Shown here: piece after piece, positions 19,586-28,442 of the stretch | Numbering within the stretch: position 1 is the first letter of the stretch | How the letters are laid out: each line of letters opens with the position of its first letter | Assembly: GCA_938048185.1 (NCBI GenBank) | Contig: CALIVT010000017.1 | Location: 1 to 60,600, forward strand | Source of the DNA: an uncultured Arenicella sp. | GTDB lineage: Bacteria; Pseudomonadota; Gammaproteobacteria; Arenicellales; Arenicellaceae | Direction of reading: 5' to 3' | Length of the DNA: 60,600 nt | The notes under the pieces: model-generated | Database searches by the model: none | What the model was told of the DNA's origin: nothing | Seen by the model: only the letters and a program-made list of their open reading frames with translations | Position numbers and translations under genes: made by a program

Positions 19586-20329
19586 ATGAAACTATTGTTT
19601 ATTTCGGCACTAACGTCGGTCTTATTCGCGGCGGTATTTTTTGCGGTATCTCATGCGCAAACATTTGGTGATGTGTTGACGATTGGTAATAGCCTTACCG
19701 CCGGTCAGGCGGTTTCATCGGGCGGTGTGATTACCTGCGCCGCGCTTGGCGGCGCGGTCATTGCCGCAGACCGACAAAGCTCATGCAGAGGCAACGGGCA
19801 GCGTAACGTTGGCGGATGGCAGCCAGGCTTAGCAAACGCGATTGACACTAATGTGTTTAACTTTGGTAATTCAGGCGAATTGACGAGTCAGTTATTGTCG
19901 CGGCTTGATTCTGAGATGAACGTGCGTAACTCTCAGTTTGTACTAATACTTGGCGGTACTAACGACGCCATTCGAGGCCCGGCAACCAGTGTCACTATTA
20001 GTAACCTGCAGGCAATGATTGCGCGTGTCAGGGCAAGAAACCGCACGCCAATTATTGGTACATTACCGCCGTTGCTAGGCGGTCGTTTTGCAGGCAGTAA
20101 CGCACGAATAGTGGCGATAAATGCTCAGATTAGACAGTTTGAGGATGTCGAGATCGCTGATCACTATGCTGCTTTAGTCGATAGTTGGAGCAGTCATACC
20201 TCGGGCGACTTTATTCACTTAGGCCCATCGGGTAATGCAATCGTAGCGCAGGGCTGGGCGGATGCGATCAACCGCAGCATCGCTACCCCTACTCAGGCAT
20301 TTATACCCGCTATTATTATTCTACTATAG
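19586..20329 (+). CDS. Exported SGNH/GDSL hydrolase
   Basis: A 247-residue secreted esterase-like protein. A signal peptide (residues 1-24, cleavage after SHAQ or nearby) is followed by block [11 protein letters not shown], with Ser36 as nucleophile in a GNSL variant of GDSL. The oxyanion Gly is in GNSGELTSQ, block III is GGTNDAI, and the Asp-His pair is in [10 protein letters not shown]. Related enzymes deacylate lipids or polysaccharides. The extreme C-terminus, [10 protein letters not shown], is a short hydrophobic tail like those of two other secreted proteins in this window. A beta-helix gene follows 111 bases downstream, so polysaccharide processing is plausible. Confidence 0.88.
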   Translation: MKLLFISALTSVLFAAVFFAVSHAQTFGDVLTIGNSLTAGQAVSSGGVITCAALGGAVIAADRQSSCRGNGQRNVGGWQPGLANAIDTNVFNFGNSGELTSQLLSRLDSEMNVRNSQFVLILGGTNDAIRGPATSVTISNLQAMIARVRARNRTPIIGTLPPLLGGRFAGSNARIVAINAQIRQFEDVEIADHYAALVDSWSSHTSGDFIHLGPSGNAIVAQGWADAINRSIATPTQAFIPAIIILL

Positions 20330-20440
20330 TCGATAATGCTGTTGACGCTTATCCGGATTTACTGGAATTTGAGCGTTCGAATCCTGATGACAAAATCTGT
20401 CCCGCTAGACAGTCGTGCAAATTGTTGGGAAACTTGATGG

Positions 20441-21691
20441 ATGAAAAGTTGGCAAAACTTTAAAGTTTTCAGCGTTTCGCTGGCCGTTATCATCACTGCG
20501 CTTCCAACTGCCGTTGCGCAAACCATTAATATCAGTTCTGCAAGCCAACTCAAGTCGGCCTTAGACTCAGCCACGGGTGGCGAAACGTTGCGATTAGCGC
20601 CCGGCAATTACGGTAAATTTGACTTTCACGACTATGCTTTCAATCGTTATGTGATGATAACGTCGGCGTCTGCCGCTAACCCCGCATCGTTCGAAAATAT
20701 TGACGTAAGCAATGCTTCCTACCTTAGATTTGAAGCTCTAAATGTATCTGTAAGTGCGCGCGAAGGTGTTGGAATCTTTAACGCGAGCCATCATATAGAG
20801 GTGGTCAATTTAGATATTTCAGGCAGCGCTAAGTTTAATCGCGCCGCGCCGGTTTACACGCAGGTTAGTACGCTCTACGGCATTAATACCAATGGCGAGG
20901 TGCGAAATTTGCGAATTGAAAATAATCGCGTCACTGATATCAAAAGCGCGGGCTACTTATTTTCAGGTATTAGTCATTCTCTGATTAAAGGCAACGATTG
21001 TGACTGGACCGCAGCGGATTGCTACAAACTGGCGGGCGTTGACAACATACTGTTTGAAAACAATATTGGTGCGCGTAATATTTATGGCGCGCCCACCGCA
21101 CATATTGATTTTGTACAAGGCCAAGGTTCCGTTAGCGATAGTGTGTTCCGTGGCAACGTAGCGCTATCAAATAGTCCGAACGCGTCCTTCCAGGGACTAT
21201 TTTTTGACGACGCAACCTATACCAATCTAACCTTCGAAAATAATATTATTGCAACCACGTCAATTCGGGGTATTTCTGTGAGCAGCCCCACTCGCGGCAT
21301 TGCTAGCAGCGGTATCATCGCTCGCAACAATACGATTATTCGGGTGGCGGGCACACAGAAAGCGACCTTGATATTGCTGCCGAAGGGTAGCACCAACGAA
21401 TTCAACTTTGTTGCTAATAATGTCACGAAAAACGCGCAACGTTTTGTCGGTAATAATATTATTGGGCAATGGGATGACGCCGACGATATTGCGCACTATG
21501 ATTTGTACTATGTAAATGCGAGTAAAGGCTTTGGTTTGACCATTGACGATCTGCGCCCTGTTTCTGACTCAATAACGGAGTCGTCGGTCGGTGCCTACCA
21601 ACGAATTTTCGAGCTATTAGAGAGCGATAACTCAGCCAGCCCGGCTATGGTTATGCCCGCAATCATGCTGCTGATTGACCAAGACAGCTAG
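20441..21691 (+). CDS. Exported right-handed beta-helix protein
   Basis: A 416-residue secreted protein with a signal peptide (residues 1-26, ending TAVAQ). The rest has the periodic short strands of a parallel beta-helix: repeated turns such as LRIENNRVTDIKS, SLIKGNDCDWT, ILFENNIGARN, VFRGNVALSN and LTFENNIIATT. The opening ISSASQLKSALDSATGGETLRL matches the N-cap of polysaccharide-lyase-like beta-helices (PL6/pectate-lyase type). No catalytic residue can be assigned. The C-terminus is AMVMPAIMLLIDQDS, a hydrophobic tail. It is probably functionally paired with the upstream SGNH hydrolase. Confidence 0.85.
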   Translation: MKSWQNFKVFSVSLAVIITALPTAVAQTINISSASQLKSALDSATGGETLRLAPGNYGKFDFHDYAFNRYVMITSASAANPASFENIDVSNASYLRFEALNVSVSAREGVGIFNASHHIEVVNLDISGSAKFNRAAPVYTQVSTLYGINTNGEVRNLRIENNRVTDIKSAGYLFSGISHSLIKGNDCDWTAADCYKLAGVDNILFENNIGARNIYGAPTAHIDFVQGQGSVSDSVFRGNVALSNSPNASFQGLFFDDATYTNLTFENNIIATTSIRGISVSSPTRGIASSGIIARNNTIIRVAGTQKATLILLPKGSTNEFNFVANNVTKNAQRFVGNNIIGQWDDADDIAHYDLYYVNASKGFGLTIDDLRPVSDSITESSVGAYQRIFELLESDNSASPAMVMPAIMLLIDQDS

Positions 21692-21833
21692 TGTTGCTAG
21701 CGTTTGATCCCAACGCATTCGCGTCAAAACATTGCGTGAAATTTGCTCGAAATAAGTTAAAGTATTGATCTATCGCATATCAATTGATTGACCATTAATT
21801 TAATCGCATTATTTACCCTATACAATTATCTAA

Positions 21834-23246
21834 ATGAAATTATTAAAAAGCGCTGCCTGCGGAGCAATATTGTTTGCTCTTTGTATTTCAACAAGCATTT
21901 TTGCTGCCAAACCGATTAGTGACGCACAAAAAGAAACCGCACAAGGCTTACTTGACGATGCTTTGAAAAGCGAGCTAGGTTTTAACATCGTCGAGTCATT
22001 AACTACTGAGGTTGGCGCGCGACTAGCGGGTTCTGAAGCGGAACAACGTGCATTAGCGTGGGGTAAAAAGCTTGGTGAGTCTTTAGGTTTTGATCGCGTT
22101 GCGATAGAAGAGTTCAGTATCCCGTTCTGGGATCGTGGTGATTTAGAACTTAGTTTGACCGAGCCCTACGCTCAGCATTTACATGGTACGGCTCTTGGCG
22201 GCGCAGCGCCTTCTAAAGGCCAGATTAAGGCTGAAGTCGTGTATTTTCGTTCATTGAATGAACTCATGGACGTGAAAGCAGGCGCGCTGAAGAATAAAGT
22301 AGCGTTTGTTGATGGTGACCTGTTGGTTAAAAGCCAGACCGGCGCCGGTTATAGCAATGCAAACCAACGCCGCAGAATTGGCTGGCAACACGCCGAGCGC
22401 GGCGGAGCAAAGGCCTTGTTGGTCCGCTCTGTCGGTTCTGATTCTCATCGTTTCCCGCACACCGGTATGATGAGTTCTAAAGAAGGGGAATGGGCGAAGA
22501 TTCCGGTTATTGCTATATCTAACCCCGATGCAGATCAAATGCGCCGCTTACACAAACTCGGAAAAGACGTATCAGTGAGCTTAAGTTCGGGTTCGAAATG
22601 GAAGGGTGAAGAGCGCAGTGGTAACGTGGTGATGGATCTAATCGGCAGCGAAAAACCCGAGGAAATTGTGTTGATTGGTGGCCATATCGATAGTTGGGAC
22701 CTTGGTACTGGTGCGGTTGACGATGGTGCTGGTGTGGCAATCACCACGGCAGCGGCAGCGCTTATTGCAAAATTACCGAAACGGCCTAAACGCACAATTC
22801 GAGTCGTTATGTTTGGCGCCGAAGAAGTCGGCATTTTAGGTGCACGAGCCTATGCCAAACAACACGCTGATGAACTTGCCAATCATGTGTTGGCAACCGA
22901 GTCAGATTTTGGCGCGCAAACGGTATGGCAGCTCGTGTCGAACGTGAATCCTGACGCCAATGCTTTTATCGATGACGTTGCACAGCTGTTAAATCAGATT
23001 GGGGTAGTACGCGGAGGTAGCAATGTTGCTGGGGGTGGGCCAGATATTACGCCATTGGCAACGGCTGGTGTGCCAACGATTCGCTTAAATCAGAATGGCA
23101 TGGATTACTTTGATTTGCACCACACACCAGATGACACGCTGGATAAAATAAACCCGCAAGAGCTGGCGCAAAACGTTGCAGCCTATGCCGCCACCATTTA
23201 TCTAGCGGCGGACTCGGACGTAGAGTTTAGGTTACCAAAGAAATAA
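21834..23246 (+). CDS. Exported M28 family metallopeptidase
   Basis: A 470-residue zinc peptidase related to carboxypeptidase Q and aminopeptidases. Residues 1-24 are a signal peptide. A PA-type insert lies around residues 110-225. The catalytic domain shows metal ligands in order: His in GGHIDSWD, the bridging Asp in GAVDDGAG, the Glu pair in FGAEEVG, an acidic ligand in ATESDFGA, and His in YFDLHHTPDDTLD. It should remove single amino acids from peptides in the periplasm or outside. The gene stands alone and ends in a strong hairpin terminator. Confidence 0.93.
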   Translation: MKLLKSAACGAILFALCISTSIFAAKPISDAQKETAQGLLDDALKSELGFNIVESLTTEVGARLAGSEAEQRALAWGKKLGESLGFDRVAIEEFSIPFWDRGDLELSLTEPYAQHLHGTALGGAAPSKGQIKAEVVYFRSLNELMDVKAGALKNKVAFVDGDLLVKSQTGAGYSNANQRRRIGWQHAERGGAKALLVRSVGSDSHRFPHTGMMSSKEGEWAKIPVIAISNPDADQMRRLHKLGKDVSVSLSSGSKWKGEERSGNVVMDLIGSEKPEEIVLIGGHIDSWDLGTGAVDDGAGVAITTAAAALIAKLPKRPKRTIRVVMFGAEEVGILGARAYAKQHADELANHVLATESDFGAQTVWQLVSNVNPDANAFIDDVAQLLNQIGVVRGGSNVAGGGPDITPLATAGVPTIRLNQNGMDYFDLHHTPDDTLDKINPQELAQNVAAYAATIYLAADSDVEFRLPKK

Positions 23247-23275
23247 TCGATAGCTTGTTAGTCTAAGAGAGTAAA

Positions 23276-23319
23276 TTAACGGGCAAACTGAGTTCGCCCG
23301 TTAATGACATGTTTTTTTT
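23276..23319 (+). terminator. Rho-independent terminator after the M28 peptidase
   Basis: A 9-bp stem TTAACGGGC (23276-23284) with GCCCGTTAA (23296-23304) is followed, after a few bases, by eight T residues (23312-23319). It lies between convergent genes and serves the plus-strand peptidase transcript. The stem could also slow the opposing transcript. Confidence 0.8.
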
Positions 23320-23338
23320 ATCGTGACGCCTTGTCCGC

Positions 23339-24493
23339 TCAACGTTTGCGAATAACCAAGCTGCCAATCGAGTAGCCCGCGCCGAACGAGCAAATGACGC
23401 CTACGCTGCCTGATGGCAGGTCCTTATTGTATTTTATAAACGCGATAATTGACCCTGCTGACGCGGTATTTGCGTATTCGTCTAACACAATGGGCGCCTC
23501 CTCTTTGGTCGCGTCGCGGCCGAGTAAGCGTTTGCTGATCAATAAATTCATATTGATGTTCGCTTGGTGTAGCCACCAGCGAGTTAGGTCATTGGGCGTG
23601 TAGTCCAAACTCGCTAAGTGGTCTTCAATGTGCTTCGCGGCCATTGGGCACACCTCTTTGAAGACCCCTCGGCCATTTTGATGGAATAGGTTATGCACAC
23701 CAAACGGGTCATCGTCTAATGCGTGTGAGACGTAGCCGAAATTAGAACGTATATTATTTGAGAACTTAGTCACCGCTTTGGTGCTTAAGATTTCATAGCT
23801 TTGTTCTGATCGACACGTGTCAGCTTTTTCGATAATCACCGCGGTTGAGACGTCGCCGAAAATAAAGTGACTGTCGCGATCTTTATAGTTCACTTGTGGT
23901 GACGTTAGTTCAGGGTTGATGACGAGCACACAGCTAGCGGTGCCTGCGCTAACCATCTCATAGGCGCGTTGCATTGCGAAGGTTGCCGCCGAGCAAGCAA
24001 CCAACATATCAAAGCCAAAGCCATCGATGCCGAGTGCCGCTTGTACTTCGATAGCAATTGCTGGGTACGAGCGCTCAGTGTAAGCACAACTTACAATCAC
24101 AGCGTCGATATCAGACGCCAATTTGTTTGCGTCGTCGAGCGCGATTTTTGCAGCATTGACCGCGAACTCAGCTTGATGCGATAGCTCGTCTTCTGCTCGC
24201 TGAGGAATGCGCGGGCGCATTCGGTTAATATCAAGTGCGCCGTCTTTGACGTAAATATATCGTTGTTTAATACCAGACGCTTTATAAATGAAATCGGCTG
24301 AGGACATGGGCATTTCGGTACGTTCGCCAGCGGCAATGGCGGGCGCGTTTTCGGCGTTCATTTTCGTTGCGTAGGCATTATAAGAGTCGACGAGCTCTTC
24401 ATTCGTAATGGTATGCGCAGGGTTCCAAACGCCGGCTCCGCTGATCACCACAGACTGGTTTGCGGCATGGTTCATTCGAGAGGGTTGATTCAT
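23339..24493 (-). CDS. Beta-ketoacyl-ACP synthase III-like protein
   Basis: A 384-residue thiolase-fold condensing enzyme of the FabH group. The triad is visible: Cys167 in MLVACSAATFAM, His309 in WWLHQANINM and Asn342 in EYANTASAGS. It is longer than housekeeping FabH (about 320) because of an insert after the first strand (residues 40-95). It therefore belongs to the divergent KAS III group that uses unusual acyl primers. ATG at 24493 is chosen; an in-frame GTG at 24550 lacks a ribosome site. It stands alone, so its acyl substrate cannot be inferred. Confidence 0.88.
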   Translation of the reverse strand: MNQPSRMNHAANQSVVISGAGVWNPAHTITNEELVDSYNAYATKMNAENAPAIAAGERTEMPMSSADFIYKASGIKQRYIYVKDGALDINRMRPRIPQRAEDELSHQAEFAVNAAKIALDDANKLASDIDAVIVSCAYTERSYPAIAIEVQAALGIDGFGFDMLVACSAATFAMQRAYEMVSAGTASCVLVINPELTSPQVNYKDRDSHFIFGDVSTAVIIEKADTCRSEQSYEILSTKAVTKFSNNIRSNFGYVSHALDDDPFGVHNLFHQNGRGVFKEVCPMAAKHIEDHLASLDYTPNDLTRWWLHQANINMNLLISKRLLGRDATKEEAPIVLDEYANTASAGSIIAFIKYNKDLPSGSVGVICSFGAGYSIGSLVIRKR

Positions 24494-24820
24494 AGGTTTT
24501 ATCTTATTGTTCGGCTTGTCGTTGTTACACGCGAATGGTAAAGCACTCACGGTACGTATTCAAAGGGTGATCGTGCTATTTCCTCATATTCAGAACGATG
24601 ATGGCGCCGATCATTGTGATCTCAGTTTTAGACCTCACATCGTAAGCTCGGAGTAACGCGTATAATTTTTGTTAAATTTCTATGAATGAGCGTGAAAGGT
24701 CTTTTGATTGTTATAAAAGTATATTAATATGTCATTTGTGAGTGCGTTGTTGCTAAATCAACGGTCTACGTTCGTTCCTCAGAACGTGGTTGCACTGAAT
24801 AATTAAAGGGGTTCAAAGCC
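24494..24820. promoter_or_regulatory. Divergent intergenic region between the KAS III-like gene and the repeat-protein gene
   Basis: About 327 bases with no credible ORF. A perfect TATAAT (24661-24666) points toward the repeat-protein gene but lacks a good -35 box. A 6-bp inverted repeat ACGTTC/GAACGT (24768-24773 and 24782-24787) lies just before the AAAGGGG ribosome site of the downstream gene. I see no further structure. Confidence 0.3.
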
Positions 24821-25459
24821 ATGTTAGTAAGAAGTTGTTTAATGCTTGCCGGATTGCTGTTTATGACACAGAGTGCGGTTGCTCGGGTCGCCGGAATGTC
24901 GGCAGAGCAAACGGCGTCAGGTCCTTCTGGGTCGGCTATTACAAAAGTTGTTGTTAGATGCTCAGCCAGTAGAGAGCCAAGAACCATCGTTCGCCAGGGT
25001 GATGACGCGCAATGGTGTGACTCGACGGTCACGTCTTTGTGTTCTGCTCAGAAGCTAGATGCGGCGAAAGCTGTGTGCGGATCGAGTTATAAAAGACTCG
25101 CGAAGGCTCAAGCTGACGGTCAGCCTCAGAATGTAAAAGCCAAGAATGTGGTAGCGAAAAAAGAAGCCCCAAAAAAACCTGCGACGGTTGCTTCGGCTAA
25201 GCCCAACGCAGTTGCTAAAAAGCCCAACGCAGTTGCTAAAAAACCCAACGCAGTTGCTAAAAAGCCTAACGCAGTTGCTAAAACCAAGTCTAAAGCCTCA
25301 TCAAAGAAATTGACCAAATCTGAACTCGCAGCGGCTCAAAGCGAGCTTTTTGACATTGAGCAAAAGCGCGTGCAGATTCAACAGCGTCAACTCGAGCTAC
25401 GCAAGCTTGAGTTAGAGTTACAGAAGCAGCGCGTGTCTTTTGTTGAATCTGGCTTTTAA
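24821..25459 (+). CDS. Exported Lys/Ala-rich repeat protein with C-terminal coiled coil
   Basis: A 212-residue protein of unknown function. Residues 1-22 are a signal peptide (ending SAVA). The mature N-terminal part (about 23-95) has four cysteines that could form two disulphides. A basic Lys-Ala linker (96-168) contains four exact or near-exact KPNAVAK heptads, encoded by a 21-bp DNA repeat. Residues 170-207 form a predicted coiled coil (QQRQLELRKLELELQKQR). The linker recalls the basic C-terminal repeats of AlgP, but here it is exported and might bind nucleic acid, peptidoglycan or anionic polymer. AAAGGGG lies about 10 bases before the ATG. Confidence 0.8.
   Translation: MLVRSCLMLAGLLFMTQSAVARVAGMSAEQTASGPSGSAITKVVVRCSASREPRTIVRQGDDAQWCDSTVTSLCSAQKLDAAKAVCGSSYKRLAKAQADGQPQNVKAKNVVAKKEAPKKPATVASAKPNAVAKKPNAVAKKPNAVAKKPNAVAKTKSKASSKKLTKSELAAAQSELFDIEQKRVQIQQRQLELRKLELELQKQRVSFVESGF
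25199..25282 (+). repeat. Four tandem 21-bp repeats inside the repeat-protein gene
   Basis: Four head-to-tail copies of AAGCCCAACGCAGTTGCTAA plus a final A, one per KPNAVAK heptad (25199-25219, 25220-25240, 25241-25261, 25262-25282). They differ at only two third-codon positions. Such near-identity at DNA level indicates recent slippage and possible copy-number variation between strains. Confidence 0.93.
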
Positions 25460-25473
25460 GCAATCTTTATTGG

Positions 25474-25526
25474 AGTCCTAGCGTAAGCAACGGAGTTTAT
25501 TTTTCGCTCCAAACTTTGCTAGGGCT
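25474..25526. terminator. Hairpin between convergent genes
   Basis: AGTCCTAGC (25474-25482) pairs with GCTAGGGCT (25518-25526), with one G-T pair, around an inner GGAG/CTCC stem. It lies between the convergent repeat-protein and molybdenum-hydroxylase genes. No clean T tract follows on either strand, so termination is only suggested. Confidence 0.35.
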
Positions 25527-25552
25527 GCTAAAAAACTCAACCCGCCTGGTGG

Positions 25553-25582
25553 ATATCGATTAGCCTAATATCGATTAGCCTA
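25553..25582. repeat. 15-bp tandem duplication across the end of the molybdenum-hydroxylase gene
   Basis: ATATCGATTAGCCTA occurs twice head to tail (25553-25567, 25568-25582). The minus-strand gene stops inside the right copy (TAA, complement of 25575-25577). The left copy contains the same stop in the same frame, so the duplication left the protein end unaffected. Confidence 0.9.
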
Positions 25583-27776
25583 TAGGAAGGCTTCTGATAC
25601 GTTTTCCAGATATGGCAAAAACCGCATTGGCCAGCGCCGGTGCAATTGGCGGAGTACCTGGTTCGCCGCCGCCGCCCAATGACGTGTCACCGCTGTTGAT
25701 TATTTCCACGGCAATCTCAGGTGCTTCATTCATACGCAGCATTTTGTAGTTGTGAAAATTACTCTCTACGACTGCGCCGTCCTTCACCGTAATGTCCCCG
25801 TAAAGTGCGGCGGTTAAACCATAGATGATACCGCTCTCCATTTGCGCAATAAATCCATCTGGGCTCATTGCATACCCCGGGTCGGTGGCGCAATAAACCT
25901 TGTCTACCCGCGGTTTGCCACTGGACATGTCCACCTCAACAACCTGTGCAACGATTGTATTAAACGATCTGTGGAACGCAATGCCTTGCCCCCAGCCCTC
26001 AGGCAATTCTTTGCCCCAATCCGCCATTTTTGCCGCGGTCTCAAGTACTTCGCGGCTGCGCAAGTCGTCGCCCAACAAATCATAACGGTATTGATACGGG
26101 TCTTTGCCCGCCGCTATGGCAAGTTCGTCAATAAAGGACTCTGTAAAAAAGGCGTGCTGAGTATGGTCTACACTGCGCCAGGGACCAAAGCGGATGTGCG
26201 TTGGACTATTAGCATAATGAATATATTGGTTGGGCACGGAATAAGGCAATGTCGGTGCTTCAACCGGTTCGTGTTTGTCGACGAATTGGTTCTCCCAAGA
26301 TTCGGGTAAACCGTCAGAGCCCAAGCTCGCTTTAAAGCGGCTTAGTACTGCCGGGCGGTAAAAATCTTGCTGAGTATCTTCCTCGCGCGACCAGATCATT
26401 TTAACCGGCACACCGGGCAGTGCGCGCGCTAGCATGGCGCCTTGGGTCGGATAGTCGTCCATTGCACGACGGCCAAAGCCACCGCCAAGATATAGATTGT
26501 TGATTACAATTTGACTCTTTTCATAGCCGAATTGTTCGATCAGCATGTCGCGCGTACCCAGCGGATTTTGCAGGCCAGCCCAAATTTCCAAGGTGCCGTC
26601 GCGTTCCAATGCCGTACAGTTCATTGGTTCCATTGTCGCGTGTGCTAAGTGCGGCACCCGGTATTCTGCCTCGATCACGTTGTCAGCATTGGCCAGCACT
26701 TTACGTGCCTCGCCTTGCGAATAGTCTTCTTGTTCTTTGCCTTGCTCTATCGCAAGGTCCATATCGCGACCAAATTGTTCGAACATCTCGCTCGAGCTTA
26801 AACGAATATTTTCGACGCGCGTGTATTCAACGATAACTTGGTCCAAAGCCTTTTTAGCTTGCCAATAGCTATCGGCAATAACGCCAATCCCGGCACCTAG
26901 CTCAACAACTTTGACGACTCCGTTCATTTTTTGCGCGGCGCTAGCGTCATAAGATTTAACGCTCGAGCCGAACACTGGTGCGCATTTTACGCAGGCGTAT
27001 TTCATGTTTGGTAAGTCGACGTCAACGCCAAACGTAGCACTGCCATCCACCTTGGGTGGAATATCAAAGCGTTCAACGTGCTTGCCCATGATGTTAAATT
27101 GGGCTGGCGTTTTCAACCTTGGAGTTGCTGGGCCTTGCTTGTCAGCGGCGGCTTTGGCAAAGGCGACAAATTGATCGCTGCGCCCTGATTTGTCGTGATA
27201 CAAGTAGCTGTTTTCAGTTCGGATTTCATCCTCGGGCACTTGCCATTCTTGCGCCGCAGCGTTGATAAGTAGTTCGCGAGCAGCTGCGCCGGCGGTACGC
27301 ATGCTCCAAGCGCCTGTGCCCCTAACGGAAAAACTGCCGCCCGTAATTTGCAGTGACATGGATTGTGCGACTTTTAAAAACACGCCTTTGAGTGTGTCCT
27401 CAACGATTCCCGGCGCCTTACTCGGCAGCACAAATTCACGAGCCACGTCGGCAGTCGCATACTCATCATGAGCGGGCGCTTGCTCCATCGACACGGTTGA
27501 CCAATCGGCATCCATCTCGTCGGCCAACATCATTGGCAATACGGTATGTACGCCTTGGCCCATTTCCGCATGGGGCACGATCACGCGAATACTATTGTCG
27601 GGCAGGATTTTCACCCACGCATTGACCAATACCTGACCACCTTCTTGCATAAACTCTGCGAGCTTGGGGGTACGATGTCCGGGCCGAATGCCGATACCAA
27701 CTCCCACACCCACGATCAATCCGCCGCCTACTAAGGCACCACTGGTTAGAAATGCTCTGCGCGTCCACTTACCCAT
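25575..27776 (-). CDS. iorB: Molybdopterin-binding large subunit of an isoquinoline-oxidoreductase-type hydroxylase
   Basis: A 733-residue member of the xanthine oxidase family, IorB type, which hydroxylates N-heterocycles or oxidises aldehydes with water as oxygen source. It opens with a Tat signal ([16 protein letters not shown]) and has two successive aldehyde-oxidase-like domains, as usual for this class. The molybdenum-site Glu is Glu705 in [10 protein letters not shown]; the glycine-rich cofactor loops [14 protein letters not shown] and [13 protein letters not shown] are intact. It overlaps the 2Fe-2S gene by 8 bases. Periplasmic location is likely. There is no cytochrome c gene next to it, and XdhC is encoded 26 kb away. 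The exact substrate is unknown. Confidence 0.88.
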   Translation of the reverse strand: MGKWTRRAFLTSGALVGGGLIVGVGVGIGIRPGHRTPKLAEFMQEGGQVLVNAWVKILPDNSIRVIVPHAEMGQGVHTVLPMMLADEMDADWSTVSMEQAPAHDEYATADVAREFVLPSKAPGIVEDTLKGVFLKVAQSMSLQITGGSFSVRGTGAWSMRTAGAAARELLINAAAQEWQVPEDEIRTENSYLYHDKSGRSDQFVAFAKAAADKQGPATPRLKTPAQFNIMGKHVERFDIPPKVDGSATFGVDVDLPNMKYACVKCAPVFGSSVKSYDASAAQKMNGVVKVVELGAGIGVIADSYWQAKKALDQVIVEYTRVENIRLSSSEMFEQFGRDMDLAIEQGKEQEDYSQGEARKVLANADNVIEAEYRVPHLAHATMEPMNCTALERDGTLEIWAGLQNPLGTRDMLIEQFGYEKSQIVINNLYLGGGFGRRAMDDYPTQGAMLARALPGVPVKMIWSREEDTQQDFYRPAVLSRFKASLGSDGLPESWENQFVDKHEPVEAPTLPYSVPNQYIHYANSPTHIRFGPWRSVDHTQHAFFTESFIDELAIAAGKDPYQYRYDLLGDDLRSREVLETAAKMADWGKELPEGWGQGIAFHRSFNTIVAQVVEVDMSSGKPRVDKVYCATDPGYAMSPDGFIAQMESGIIYGLTAALYGDITVKDGAVVESNFHNYKMLRMNEAPEIAVEIINSGDTSLGGGGEPGTPPIAPALANAVFAISGKRIRSLPIG

Positions 27777-28269
27777 TGCTAGAGCCCTCCGGCGTTAGCA
27801 CAACGTCGGTAGCCATGGCCGCCGACGCTGACTTAATGGCTTTGCGGATGCGGCCGTACATGCCGCATCGACAGACATTGCCCGACATGGCATTGTCAAT
27901 GTCTTCGTCGCTGGGGCTGGGGTTTTTATCAAGCAGTGCTACCGCCGACATGATTTGGCCCGATTGACAGTACCCACATTGCGGCACTTGCTCACTAATC
28001 CACGCTTGTTGCACCGTATGTAAGGTGTCGGCGTGTGGGCTGATGCCTTCAATAGTCGTGATTGCCTTGCCCGCAACTGCGGCGATAGGGGTTACGCAAG
28101 AGCGTATCGGAACCCCGTCTAAATGCACGGTGCAGGCTCCGCATTGAGCCATGCCGCATCCAAACTTGGTGCCGGTGAGCTTTAATTCATCGCGCACTAC
28201 CCAAAGTAGCGGCGTATCAGGCTCTACATCTAACTGATGAGAAACGTTGTTTACGGTGATTTCGAGCAT
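27769..28269 (-). CDS. iorA: 2Fe-2S small subunit of the molybdenum hydroxylase
   Basis: A 166-residue ferredoxin-like subunit that passes electrons from the molybdenum centre. The plant-type cluster ligands are Cys38, Cys43, Cys46 ([17 protein letters not shown]) and Cys58. The second cluster uses Cys98 and Cys101 ([10 protein letters not shown]) and Cys133 and Cys135 ([10 protein letters not shown]). The protein has no signal of its own and is presumably exported with the Tat-tagged large subunit. It is the first gene of the pair and is divergent from glutaryl-CoA dehydrogenase, with 173 bases between. Confidence 0.93.
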   Translation of the reverse strand: MLEITVNNVSHQLDVEPDTPLLWVVRDELKLTGTKFGCGMAQCGACTVHLDGVPIRSCVTPIAAVAGKAITTIEGISPHADTLHTVQQAWISEQVPQCGYCQSGQIMSAVALLDKNPSPSDEDIDNAMSGNVCRCGMYGRIRKAIKSASAAMATDVVLTPEGSSNG

Positions 28270-28378
28270 GGGTGGGGCGTCATATTGTCGGTTTAATTAA
28301 CGAGACAAATTGTATCAGAGATAGATGAAAAGGGTCGCGGTCCCAGTTAAATTGAATAAATGATAAGGTAAATTTATG

Positions 28379-28407
28379 TTGTTATTAACTCTTAATTAAT
28401 TTATTTT
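28379..28407 (+). promoter_or_regulatory. Candidate promoter of the catabolic operon
   Basis: TTGTTA (28379-28384), a 17-base A/T-rich spacer and TATTTT (28402-28407), 35 bases before the glutaryl-CoA dehydrogenase start. Each box matches the sigma-70 consensus at four of six positions. The surrounding gap is A/T-rich, unlike its neighbours. Confidence 0.35.
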
Positions 28408-28442
28408 ATCATCAGACGGTAACTAATTTAGCCAATAATGTT

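Noticed and set aside
25126-25317. Antisense ORF across the KPNAVAK repeat
   Set aside because: It is the mirror of a repetitive coding region; the plus-strand gene has the signal peptide and ribosome site.
25842-26309. 155-codon plus-strand ORF opposite the molybdenum hydroxylase
   Set aside because: The minus-strand frame is a full-length family member; the opposing frame is low-complexity shadow sequence.
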